Shown here piece by piece: positions 18,283-27,425 of a stretch of 64,000 bases of DNA. The notes beneath the pieces are model-generated. The model was not told where the DNA came from. It ran no database searches and was given only the letters and a program-made list of their open reading frames with translations. This DNA is from Marseilla massiliensis. GTDB taxonomy: Bacteria > Bacteroidota > Bacteroidia > Bacteroidales > Bacteroidaceae. The stretch spans positions 62,001 to 126,000 of the forward strand of contig NZ_JACJJG010000001.1 in the NCBI RefSeq assembly GCF_016899855.1, read 5' to 3'. The stretch's first letter is position 1. Each line of letters begins with the position of its first letter. The position numbers were made by a program, and so were the translations under genes.

Positions 18283-19194
18283 ATGAACTTACTTGTAACA
18301 GGCGCAAACGGCCAACTTGGCAACGAGATGCGCATCATCAGCAAAAAGACGAACGACAGCTACATCTTTACGGATGTTGTCGAGGTTGAGGGTGTCGAGA
18401 CGACTATTTTGGACATCACCGATGCCGAAGCGATAAGACGTATCGTCAGGGAAAAAGATATACGGTGCATCGTCAACTGCGCCGCTTACACCAACGTGGA
18501 CAAGGCGGAGAGCGACGAGGCACTGTGCCGGAAACTGAACGCTGACGCCCCAAAGATACTTGCTGAAGCAATGAAGGAAGTTGGAGGACTGCTCGTGCAA
18601 ATCTCAACCGATTATGTTTTCGGCGGAGACCCGTACAACACGCCTTGCAGAGAGGACCAGAAAGGAACACCAACGGGAGTGTACGGCAAGACAAAACTTG
18701 AGGGCGAGGAGAACATCAAGGCGATAGGTTGCGATTACGTCATCATACGCACGGCATGGCTTTATTCCGAATACGGCAGGAACTTCGTAAAGACAATGCT
18801 CAACCTTACGGCGACCAAGCCAAAGTTGACTGTTGTTTTCGACCAGGTGGGGACACCGACTTACGCTTACGACCTTGCGCTTGTCATTCAGACAGTGCTT
18901 GCAGACTATGAAAAAGCGAACCCGAAAGGCGGATATTCTAAGTGCGGCATCTACCACTTCAGCAACGAGGGCGTATGTTCTTGGTTTGATTTCACGAAGA
19001 AAATAGCCGAGCTTGCCGGAAACACGTCTTGCGACATTGAGCCTTGCCACAGCGACGAGTTCCCAAGTCCCGTCAAGCGTCCTGCATATTCGGTGCTTGA
19101 CAAAACGAAAATAAAGGAAACTTTCGGGCTGAAGATACCCTATTGGACAGACTCATTGAAAGTCTGCATGGAGAATATGAATGCCCTAAAATGA
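18283..19194 (+). CDS. rfbD: dTDP-4-dehydrorhamnose reductase (right copy)
   Basis: This is a second, full-length RfbD/RmlD (303 aa) with TGANGQLG at residues 6-13, STDYVFGGDPYNTP and the YGKTK catalytic motif. It matches the left copy along its whole length with scattered substitutions and heavy silent divergence. It is in order after rfbA and rfbC with a 12-base gap and is followed 25 bases later by a broken rfbB. Confidence 0.93.
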   Translation: MNLLVTGANGQLGNEMRIISKKTNDSYIFTDVVEVEGVETTILDITDAEAIRRIVREKDIRCIVNCAAYTNVDKAESDEALCRKLNADAPKILAEAMKEVGGLLVQISTDYVFGGDPYNTPCREDQKGTPTGVYGKTKLEGEENIKAIGCDYVIIRTAWLYSEYGRNFVKTMLNLTATKPKLTVVFDQVGTPTYAYDLALVIQTVLADYEKANPKGGYSKCGIYHFSNEGVCSWFDFTKKIAELAGNTSCDIEPCHSDEFPSPVKRPAYSVLDKTKIKETFGLKIPYWTDSLKVCMENMNALK

Positions 19195-19219
19195 TAACGA
19201 CAACAAAAATATAAACGAC

Positions 19220-20358
19220 ATGGAATTTAAAAGAAACATCATCATAACAGGTGGAGCGGGTTTTATCGGAAGCCATGTGGTGCGCCTGTTCGTAAACAAA
19301 TATCCTGAATACCGCATCATCAACTTAGACAAGCTGACATATGCCGGCAACTTGGCTAATCTGAAAGATGTGGAAGACAAACCGAACTATACTTTCGTAA
19401 AAGCCGACATCTGCGAATACGGAACGGTGAAGGCATTGCTAGAGAAGTACAACGTTGACGGGATAATCCACCTTGCGGCAGAGAGCCACGTTGACCGAAG
19501 CATAAAGACCCGTTCACTTTTGCACATACAAACGTTATTGGTACGCTGACGTTACTGCAAGCCGCAAAGGAATACTGGGAGAGCCGCCCCGAAGGATACG
19601 AGGGAAAGCGCTTCTATCATATCTCGACCGATGAGGTTTACGGTGCGTTGGAGCTAACGAATCCCGAGGGAACAGAGTCGCCGTTCACCACTAAAGCATC
19701 GTCGGAGCACCACCATGCTTACGGAACGGAATTCTTTACCGAGGAGACGAAATACAATCCCCATTCTCCCTACTCTGCATCGAAGGCAAGTTCAGACCAT
19801 TTTGTCCGTGCTTTCCATGACACATACGGTCTGCCGACAATCGTAACCAATTGCTCAAACAACTACGGACCATACCAGTTCCCGGAGAAACTGATACCTT
19901 TATTTATCAATAACATCCGCCATAAGAAACCGCTGCCTGTCTACGGGAAGGGCGAGAACGTGAGGGACTGGCTGTATGTCAAGGACCACGCAAGGGCGAT
20001 TGACCTCATTTTCCATAATGGCAAAATAGCAGACACCTACAACATCGGTGGCTTCAACGAGTGGAAGAACATCGACATCATCAAGGTGGTGATAAAGACC
20101 GTTGACCGTCTGCTCGGAAGAAATGAGGGCGAGGACATGGATCTCATCACCTACGTTACAGACCGCAAAGGCCACGATATGCGTTACGCCATCGACTCAA
20201 GGAAACTTCAACGTGAATTGGGTTGGGAACCGAGCCTGCAATTCGAGGAAGGCATTGAAAAGACAGTCCGCTGGTATCTTGACAACCAGGCTTGGATGGA
20301 TAACGTGACAAGCGGCGACTACCAACGGTATTACGACGGGATGTACAAGAACAGATAG
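19220..20358 (+). pseudogene. rfbB: dTDP-glucose 4,6-dehydratase (right copy, frameshifted)
   Basis: The frame starting at 19220 gives a perfect RmlB N-terminus (ITGGAGFIGSHVVRLF through SHVDRSIK) and then leaves the family at 19507. The family sequence resumes in another frame and runs to 20358 with [19 protein letters not shown] and the normal C-terminus. Aligning with the left copy shows one missing G: the left gene has AAAGGACCCG where this one has AAAGACCCG. Apart from this base the gene is complete, so it is a very recent mutation or a sequencing error. The left rfbB could complement it. The truncated product keeps only the NAD-binding part. Confidence 0.88.
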
Positions 20359-20394
20359 TACACAAATAAGAGTCAAAATAAAATAAACGCTATT

Positions 20395-20431
20395 TAGAGG
20401 GAGGCAATAACATAATATTACCTCTCCTCTA
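20395..20431 (+). promoter_or_regulatory. Imperfect hairpin abutting the yjbH start
   Basis: TAGAGGGAGGCAATA and TATTACCTCTCCTCTA are nearly complementary and end one base before the ATG at 20432. There is no T-run, so it is more likely to affect translation or mRNA stability than to be a classical terminator. Confidence 0.4.
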
Positions 20432-21313
20432 ATGAAATATATCAGTAAATGTGCATTTCATTCAAATGCAATAAACATAGTCACAACAGGCTATGCAAAG
20501 AAAACATGGCCGATAATTTTCTTCCTTCTACTCCTTGCAATGGGAGACAAGATCCATGCCCAAGCCATGTATGGGACAACCGGACTGCTCCACGCTTCCA
20601 CAGCCGAAATGCAACGTGACAAGACAGTAATGGCTGGTGGCAACGTATTACATCTTACACCGTTGCATTACTTCAACAGCAACGAAATAAAATACACGTT
20701 TAACTATTTCTTGAACATCAGTATTTTCCCGTGGTTGGAAGTGGGCTACACCTGCACCATCAACTATGCAGAGCATGGTTCGACTTATTTTCCAGAAAGT
20801 GTCTGGGGCAAATATTCCAATCAAGACCGCGCTTTCTATGGCCGTCTACGGTTGTGGAAAGAAGGTTGGTGGAAGCCATGGACACCACAGATTGTTTTTG
20901 GTGCGAACGACCCGGGTACACATGAAAGCGCCGGTGGAGGGGGTATAGGCAGTCGGGACAGCAATGGAGGCAACTGCTGGTTTACCCGGTGGTATCTTGC
21001 GAGCACAAAGCACTTCACCTTTGAAAACATAGGTACGTTTGGAGTACACTTGTCATTCATTTGGGACAGAGGATTGAGAGTGGAGCATAAGAACAGCCCC
21101 GCAGGTGGCTTGAACTTCAGACCGAACTTGCCCGACGACGGATTCTGGCGCAAAGCGGTGAACGGACTGAACCTGATGGCAGAATATGACTCTCGCACTT
21201 TCAATGTTGGCGGCACATATTCCATCTGGAAAGACCGGATCAACCTTGTGGCAGAACTGAACGGCGGCAAGTATTTTAGCGGTGAGGTTTATTTCAAGGT
21301 GTGTTTGAAGTGA
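20432..21313 (+). CDS. YjbH-like exopolysaccharide outer-membrane protein (short form)
   Basis: The protein has 293 residues. An N-terminal hydrophobic segment, WPIIFFLLLLAMGD, ends at HAQA, a likely signal peptidase I site near residue 44. The mature part is rich in aromatic residues and alternating strands, starting YGTTGLLHASTAEMQRDKTVMAGGN, which matches the YjbH family that forms outer-membrane barrels linked to exopolysaccharide. It is much shorter than enterobacterial YjbH, as is usual in Bacteroidales capsule loci. It is the last gene of the polysaccharide cluster; a defence-like operon starts 28 bases later. Confidence 0.72.
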   Translation: MKYISKCAFHSNAINIVTTGYAKKTWPIIFFLLLLAMGDKIHAQAMYGTTGLLHASTAEMQRDKTVMAGGNVLHLTPLHYFNSNEIKYTFNYFLNISIFPWLEVGYTCTINYAEHGSTYFPESVWGKYSNQDRAFYGRLRLWKEGWWKPWTPQIVFGANDPGTHESAGGGGIGSRDSNGGNCWFTRWYLASTKHFTFENIGTFGVHLSFIWDRGLRVEHKNSPAGGLNFRPNLPDDGFWRKAVNGLNLMAEYDSRTFNVGGTYSIWKDRINLVAELNGGKYFSGEVYFKVCLK

Positions 21314-21341
21314 ATGACATGCTAATGTCGTTAGGGGTAAT

Positions 21342-23303
21342 ATGGCCTACCCCTCGATTATTGGATTTTATAAAACTTTCAACCAAGAATTATATTCCAT
21401 GAATAAAGAAAAGAGACTCGAAATATTCAGGTCCATTCAGAAACTGGGGTCTATCTGGGGAAAGGCGGATTGTGTGGAAATGCTCGAAAGCATTTGGAAT
21501 CTTCACCTGTTCACATCGGAAGATCCAAGGTTTAAAGACGCATACGGGGATGCTGTTCAACATTTGAGGAATAATGATGACTGGGATGAGGAATATACTT
21601 TCTTAACCAGGTTTGGATTGCTAACTTCCAACGATGAAGTATTCCACAAGTTTCTTAATGCTGTTGTTTCTAAAAATGCCAGAAGTTCCAAGGAGGAAAT
21701 AGAGCGTTATGTGGATACATTAAATCCGTTGTTGAGAAATGAAGGCATTGAATACAGATTGCAAGATAAAAGGGAAGAACTTCCAATCTATGAGATTGAA
21801 GAGTTAAAAGACAATGTGGAAGAACACCCCCGCGATATTGCCAAAAACCATATCAGCTTCTATGTCAACAAAACTCCATCATCGTTTCCAGCTCTTGTGC
21901 TTTATAGTGACTTATGGGATGATTATAGCAGAAAAACACGTTTCCAACTCTATTATATGCAGAACGTGAATGTGCAAAGTGTGGAGATTGGTTCTGTGAA
22001 AATCATGCACGCCAATGAATTTGTGACCAAGAATGTCATTCCACAATGTTTTTTCGAACTATCGGAAGAATTCTGTTCCGTCGGACAAGAAGTGGAATAC
22101 TACAAAAATATCAAGGAACAGTTCCCTGAAAATTACAAGGTCATCTTGTATGCCTTGCGGGATGCCGCCTACTTTTCCATCATAGCCGACCGCTACCAAC
22201 ACACCATATCTTTCCAAAAATCCTTGCTGAGATATCCAGACGCATTGAAAGCATTCAGGGATGCACATGGTATTATGGAGGGAATTGACATGAGCAACAG
22301 GTATAATTTTACTCTGTACGCGAAGAGGCCATACTTTGACAACGTGGTAAATGTGGATATGAGTTTCGGCGACTTGGATGGTAAGGACAATCTCAACAGA
22401 ATAAAAGCCTTGATAGGCGAGAATGGTTCGGGCAAGTCATCGGTGCTTTACTCTCTTGCCAAAGCATTGCATGACAGAGATGAGACGGTTTTCGAGAATG
22501 GCAAAATTCCAGACTTTTCAAAGGTGATAGCCATTTCTTACAGCATTTTTGATAAGCTCTTTGAACTGACCCACAAATCTTCCTTTAACTTTGTTTATTG
22601 CGGATTGCGTAATAGGGATAATGAGCTGATAACTGAAAAAGACAAAAAGGAACGGTTTGAGATCTCTCTTGAAGAGATAGTATATAAGGAGCGTACCTCT
22701 GATTATCACAGCACTTTAACAGAAGTGGTGAACGAAGAACTTTTGAATGAAATATTTCTGAGTAGGGAAAATATCGACAAGAGGAAGTTTCATGGGATTA
22801 TAAGTAAAATGAGTAGCGGACAAGCGATGATTACGTCAATCATTACAGAATTGTATGCCCATATCCGTGAAAATTCACTCATACTCTTTGACGAACCTGA
22901 AGTGCATCTCCATGCCAACGCGGTCACAGAACTTGTCCGGATTCTATTCGAAATCTGTAATGAATTCAATTCGGCGTGCGTGGTCGCGACGCACTCTGCG
23001 GTCGTCCTGCAGGAACTTCTTGCAAGAAACGTGATTGTGCTGGAACAGGATAAGGTCACCAAAGAACGCCGAACCAGACTTATGAACACAGAAACACTTG
23101 GCGAGAACCTGACTACCATCACAGAAGATGTGTTCGGACGTTCAACAATAGACAAACATTATGGATATGTCATTCGGCAACTTGTTCGTAAGGGTAAAAG
23201 TATGGATGATATAGAAAAAATATTGAAGTCGGAGGAGTTACCGATGAGTTTGAATCTCTATATGTACATAAGAAGGCAAATGGAAATAAAAGCTGATGAT
23301 TAA
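21342..23303 (+). CDS. AAA/ABC-type ATPase, Septu PtuA-like
   Basis: The protein has 653 residues. About 340 residues of unrecognised N-terminal sequence precede an ABC/AAA15-type ATPase: Walker A GENGSGKSS at 359-367, signature-like MSSGQAMITS, Walker B LILFDEPEVHLH with Asp517-Glu518, and the ATHSAVV H-loop. The gene overlaps the following HNH gene by 8 bases. An OLD/AAA15-like ATPase with an HNH partner is the layout of Septu (PtuA-PtuB) anti-phage systems, where the ATPase is thought to sense infection and control the nuclease. An alternative start is ATG 21399. The long N-terminus is larger than in the typical PtuA I know, so it may be a distinct subtype. Confidence 0.75.
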   Translation: MAYPSIIGFYKTFNQELYSMNKEKRLEIFRSIQKLGSIWGKADCVEMLESIWNLHLFTSEDPRFKDAYGDAVQHLRNNDDWDEEYTFLTRFGLLTSNDEVFHKFLNAVVSKNARSSKEEIERYVDTLNPLLRNEGIEYRLQDKREELPIYEIEELKDNVEEHPRDIAKNHISFYVNKTPSSFPALVLYSDLWDDYSRKTRFQLYYMQNVNVQSVEIGSVKIMHANEFVTKNVIPQCFFELSEEFCSVGQEVEYYKNIKEQFPENYKVILYALRDAAYFSIIADRYQHTISFQKSLLRYPDALKAFRDAHGIMEGIDMSNRYNFTLYAKRPYFDNVVNVDMSFGDLDGKDNLNRIKALIGENGSGKSSVLYSLAKALHDRDETVFENGKIPDFSKVIAISYSIFDKLFELTHKSSFNFVYCGLRNRDNELITEKDKKERFEISLEEIVYKERTSDYHSTLTEVVNEELLNEIFLSRENIDKRKFHGIISKMSSGQAMITSIITELYAHIRENSLILFDEPEVHLHANAVTELVRILFEICNEFNSACVVATHSAVVLQELLARNVIVLEQDKVTKERRTRLMNTETLGENLTTITEDVFGRSTIDKHYGYVIRQLVRKGKSMDDIEKILKSEELPMSLNLYMYIRRQMEIKADD

Positions 23304-24153
23304 CTTCAAACATTATAGTGAGGATGCCTTTACACTCTATAAGGATGCAGTTGAGCGGAAAACGGGCCATGGTAAGGATGGATTAAAACGGATAGAGGAA
23401 AAGGTGAAATCTGCTTATGATAGTTACGATTCTGCATTTGGTCAAAAACATGTGCATACATTATTGCCCTCTGATTTGTTCTCAGAAGAGGAAAAAGAGT
23501 TATTGGAGGGGATGTTTGATAGTGACAATAAAATCGTGAGAACCATTCGGAAATGGATAGATGCCAATAATAACAGAACTTATCTGAACAGGTGCCCTTA
23601 CTGTACCTTAAATGCGGCCAACACAACCGAGCATATCCTACCCAAGTCTTTTTATGAGGAGTTTGCGGTGCATGCTTTAAACCTTATTCCCTGCTGTTCC
23701 GAATGCAACTCCAAGAAAGGTGATACCTTTAAGGACAGAAGTGGGAACCCACTGTTTTTGAACTTCTATTATGACATATTGCCAAAAAAACAGTATTTAT
23801 TTGTGGATTTGTCATTTGACGGAAAGGGTGTCGTGAACTTCAACTATCGCTTGGATAATATTAATCATATAGATGTCAGGTTGTTTTATTTGATTTGTAG
23901 GCATTATGAGAAGTTGGATTTGCTGAAAAGGTTTAAGACGAAAGCTATCTCTGAATATCCTGAAATTGAAAATAGTTTGCGAGCTTTTTGGCCTCATGGG
24001 AATATTGATGCATTCATGGCCAATCTGAAAATGAAGGCACTGCTGGATGCTAAGAGTTATGGGTATAACTACTGGAAAGTAGTGTTGTATCTTGCCCTTG
24101 CAGATTCAAATGATTACAAAGCATATTTGGATGGAATCAAGAAAAGACGTTAG
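23296..24153 (+). CDS. HNH endonuclease, Septu PtuB-like
   Basis: The protein has 285 residues. Residues 100-141 form a zinc-supported HNH module: CPYC (100-103), TEHILPKSF with His113, and LIPCCSECNSKKGD with Cys134/Cys137 and Asn138. These are the expected metal and catalytic positions. The start ATG lies inside the last codons of the ATPase gene, so the two are translated together. It is expected to cut nucleic acid (DNA, or tRNA as in some relatives) once released by the ATPase. The C-terminal 140 residues are helical and unrecognised. Confidence 0.78.
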   Translation: MINFKHYSEDAFTLYKDAVERKTGHGKDGLKRIEEKVKSAYDSYDSAFGQKHVHTLLPSDLFSEEEKELLEGMFDSDNKIVRTIRKWIDANNNRTYLNRCPYCTLNAANTTEHILPKSFYEEFAVHALNLIPCCSECNSKKGDTFKDRSGNPLFLNFYYDILPKKQYLFVDLSFDGKGVVNFNYRLDNINHIDVRLFYLICRHYEKLDLLKRFKTKAISEYPEIENSLRAFWPHGNIDAFMANLKMKALLDAKSYGYNYWKVVLYLALADSNDYKAYLDGIKKRR

Positions 24154-24156
24154 GTT

Positions 24157-25110
24157 GTGCGAATGAAACTGATTATCATATACATATTATTATTCGTTGG
24201 TTGCATTTTGCTGTCGTTTAAATTCCTTTACGAAAATGTACCAAGCTCAGAATCCGATATGCTGGTCAGATTATATTACATCGGAGGTGTTGTCAGCGGT
24301 ATTTTTGCATTCGGCGCGTTTTTCGTAGCTATTCTAACCTATCACAATCAAAAGAAAACCGGAGATCTACAGCGGTTTGAGACCACACTGTTTAATATGT
24401 TGCAACTCCAACAACAGATTACCAATGAACTTCGGTATGAAGATACAGAGCCTGACAGGAATCCTAACCATGAAGAAAACACCGGTTGGAGAACCATTGA
24501 AAAACGTGGAAGGGATATTTTCGAACATTTCTGGGTTTCCAAATGGTTCAGTTTTAGAGAAATCATCGATGGTAAGATTTCTCTTGATGAAAAATCTTGG
24601 TATGAAGGAATGATGAACGTCTTGATGAGCAGGGGCTCTGAAGCGTATAATCAATTAACCGAAATAACCACTTTCGATCATTATTTCAGACATTTATACA
24701 GAATTATCAAATTTATCGATAAGAACAAGGCACTCAATGACAAAGAAAAATATGCTTATATAAGCATTGTAAGGGCTACATTGTCAAGATTTGAATTAGT
24801 CTGGCTGTATTATAATTGCCTTTTCGGTGTGGGTAAACCAAAATTTAAGCCACTAATAGAAAAGTATGCGTTGTTGAAGAATCTGCGGGATGAGTTTCTC
24901 ACAATCAGTAAAGATGTGATTGAAAAAGACTATTTTCGGAAATATCAAATGATAATTGACGATTACCTGAATTATCTGACCATAGACAAGAATGATACGT
25001 CAAAGTATTATATCGGTGCATTTTACAATTCAAGGGATAAAGAAAGTTTTTTTAAGGTCATAGAAGATTTCAAAAGCTGTCCTGCCGCAAAATTGGACAA
25101 AGAGAGTTGA
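24157..25110 (+). CDS. putAbiC-like membrane abortive-infection protein
   Basis: The protein has 317 residues. Two membrane segments near the N-terminus (about residues 4-24 and 40-62) are followed by TYHNQKKTGDLQRFETTLFNMLQLQQQI, which resembles the putative phage abortive infection family (putAbiC). The rest is helical and probably cytoplasmic. It starts 3 bases after the HNH gene (GTG 24157 or ATG 24163). Position suggests a membrane-acting third component, or a separate Abi gene sharing the operon; no enzymatic motif is visible. Confidence 0.65.
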   Translation: MRMKLIIIYILLFVGCILLSFKFLYENVPSSESDMLVRLYYIGGVVSGIFAFGAFFVAILTYHNQKKTGDLQRFETTLFNMLQLQQQITNELRYEDTEPDRNPNHEENTGWRTIEKRGRDIFEHFWVSKWFSFREIIDGKISLDEKSWYEGMMNVLMSRGSEAYNQLTEITTFDHYFRHLYRIIKFIDKNKALNDKEKYAYISIVRATLSRFELVWLYYNCLFGVGKPKFKPLIEKYALLKNLRDEFLTISKDVIEKDYFRKYQMIIDDYLNYLTIDKNDTSKYYIGAFYNSRDKESFFKVIEDFKSCPAAKLDKES

Positions 25111-25136
25111 TAAACTCTTATAAATCCCTTACCATT

Positions 25137-27425
25137 ATGTTGCGTAAATACCAACATAACATAAAGCAGTCTCTTATTTCTGAATGGGAAAAGCACAATA
25201 GCATTATGGTGCAAATGCCCACGGGAACAGGCAAGACACACCTGCTTGCCTCGGTCATATCCGACCATTTGGAGAAAACCGGAGGCAAGGCCGTGTGGAT
25301 TGTCGCCCATCGGCGGGAACTGGTAGAGCAGATAGAGGAAACGGTCGCGCAGTACAGCATCCGGAAAGAGGACGGGCTGGTCAAGGCTATGTCCATCCAA
25401 TGGCTGTCAAGGCATTGGGAGGACGTGGATGATGAAAGGCCGAGCCTGATTGTGATAGACGAAGCCCATCATGCATTGGCGGAAACCTACCAGGAACTGT
25501 GGCTACGCTATCCTGAAGCGAAGAAATTAGGTATGACCGCCACACCTTGCCGACTGAACCGCAAGGGGTTCACGGACTTGTTTGACACGCTCATCACATC
25601 GGACAGCATAGCGGACTTCATCCGTCAAGGGTGGCTTTCGCCTTTTGATTATGTATCCATACGTCCAGACAGTGAAGACCAAAAGCTAATAGACTGTTTG
25701 GAAAAACGTGGGGCGGACGGAGATTTCCAAGTAAAGGAGATGGATACCGTGCTGAATAAACGGCCAAGCATCGAGAGACTGTATGAAAGCGTAAGACAAT
25801 ACGCCGACGGAAAGAAAGGCATAATCTATGCAATAAGTATCAGCCACGCACGGAATATCGCGGAATATTACAAGGGACACAGAATGAACGCCGTCGCCAT
25901 AGACAGCAAGACACCTGCAAAAGAGCGAAAACGACTTGTAGAGGATTTCCGGCAAGGCGGAATACAGGTACTGGTCAATGTGGATGTGTTCAGCGAGGGG
26001 TTCGATTGTCCGGACGTTGAGTTCGTGCAAATGGCTCGGCCGACCCTTTCGCTTGCCAAATACCTGCAGCAAGTAGGACGCGGACTGCGCAAGACAGATG
26101 GCAAGGAAACCTGCATGTTGATAGACAACGTGGGGCTGTACCGTCTGTTCGGGTTACCAACAGCTTACCAGGACTGGCAGGCCATGTTCGAGGGACGGTT
26201 GGCAGGAAAAGGTTATCTAACCGCAAACGCGAGGAATGTTTCCTGTATGGCTGCCGGGCAACTGAAAGACGAGACATTAAATGCGGACGGTTTACTGGAA
26301 ACGATTGTATCGCACGGACAGTTGATGGATTACCTGCAAAGCGGTTCTTCCCGGTTTGATAATGACGCTTTGCAAGCAGAAGCCCTGAAACCATATAAAG
26401 ACCGTCAAAGTGGGCTTTGGGGATTGAAGCAAGGACAGACTATCACAACCAAAGCGCAATACCGCACCGTATTTGACGTGAAAGACAATTTTGCAGCCGT
26501 AAGATTCGAAGACAACCGGGTCGGCATCGTGGATGGAAACGGGAACATACGGATGAAGCTCAACCGGTATCGGTACATAAAATTCCTGCCGGACGACATT
26601 GTAGCCGTGACGGACAATACCGGACATACATTTTACATTGATTTGAAAACAGCCAAACTGTATAACGGGAAACCGGAAGTGCTGAAATACGGGAGGATTG
26701 AGATGCTGAGGGTCGGAATGGTGTATTATAGCCGCACCAAGAATGTCTATAAGAGTCCGTTGGGAATAAACAGTTTTGACTTGGTGCCACGTGGCTTCTA
26801 TTTGCGGATTTATACAAGTCTGACCGACAACTGTAAGTTCAGACACATAGACAGCGAGGATGCTTTCCTTCATCAGGATTGTGTGTGCATCCTGGCGAAT
26901 GACGAAGAAGAATACTATGGATTCTGCGGCGAACTGGTAGACGGCAGCATCGTGATTACGGACGGAAAGGGAAATTACTACCATGCCATGGACGGCAAGG
27001 AGAAGCAATACATCGCCTGCGAGCACCCAAAGACACAAGACGAGGATTTTGATGTGGCGGTGTCACGACTGAAAGCGGAAGCCGAGGCGAGAGCCGCTAA
27101 GATGAAAGCGGACCATCAACGGGAAAAAGAAAAGAAACAGCAGATGCGACTGGCTAAAATACAAGATGCCGTTCCGTTCCAATCGGGATTGAAATGGGGG
27201 CTGAGAGCAGGCAGCCGCGTCATCGTGCCGCCCATTTACCGCAGCATACAGAACCCCGTGGGCAACTATTGTGTCGTGGAAACCAATCCCCGTCAATGGG
27301 GCATCATCAGGCTGGACGGCAAGGTAGTAGTGGAGGCACGGTACACGAATGTGGAGATAAGCAATGGCGGGACAGCCCGGTTGACCGTCTTCCCTGGCAT
27401 AACAAAGACGGTGAATTTAAAATAG
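25137..27425 (+). CDS. SF2 DEAH helicase with C-terminal WG-like repeats
   Basis: The protein has 762 residues. Helicase motifs run in order: QMPTGTGKTH (Walker A, 28-34), AHRRELVEQ, VIDEAHHAL (DEAH, 108-111), MTATPCR (133-137), NVDVFSEGFDCPDV and QQVGRGLRK (motif VI). From about residue 425 come repeats such as SGLWGLKQGQ, NRVGIVDGNG, LKWGLRAGSRVIVPPIY and RQWGIIRLDGKVV, like WG beta-repeats. A charged coiled coil (about 635-680) lies between repeat blocks. ATG 25137 is preferred over the TTG at 25107. It is co-directional with and close to the Septu/Abi genes, so it may be part of the same defence unit, or a mobile-element helicase. Confidence 0.8.
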   Translation: MLRKYQHNIKQSLISEWEKHNSIMVQMPTGTGKTHLLASVISDHLEKTGGKAVWIVAHRRELVEQIEETVAQYSIRKEDGLVKAMSIQWLSRHWEDVDDERPSLIVIDEAHHALAETYQELWLRYPEAKKLGMTATPCRLNRKGFTDLFDTLITSDSIADFIRQGWLSPFDYVSIRPDSEDQKLIDCLEKRGADGDFQVKEMDTVLNKRPSIERLYESVRQYADGKKGIIYAISISHARNIAEYYKGHRMNAVAIDSKTPAKERKRLVEDFRQGGIQVLVNVDVFSEGFDCPDVEFVQMARPTLSLAKYLQQVGRGLRKTDGKETCMLIDNVGLYRLFGLPTAYQDWQAMFEGRLAGKGYLTANARNVSCMAAGQLKDETLNADGLLETIVSHGQLMDYLQSGSSRFDNDALQAEALKPYKDRQSGLWGLKQGQTITTKAQYRTVFDVKDNFAAVRFEDNRVGIVDGNGNIRMKLNRYRYIKFLPDDIVAVTDNTGHTFYIDLKTAKLYNGKPEVLKYGRIEMLRVGMVYYSRTKNVYKSPLGINSFDLVPRGFYLRIYTSLTDNCKFRHIDSEDAFLHQDCVCILANDEEEYYGFCGELVDGSIVITDGKGNYYHAMDGKEKQYIACEHPKTQDEDFDVAVSRLKAEAEARAAKMKADHQREKEKKQQMRLAKIQDAVPFQSGLKWGLRAGSRVIVPPIYRSIQNPVGNYCVVETNPRQWGIIRLDGKVVVEARYTNVEISNGGTARLTVFPGITKTVNLK

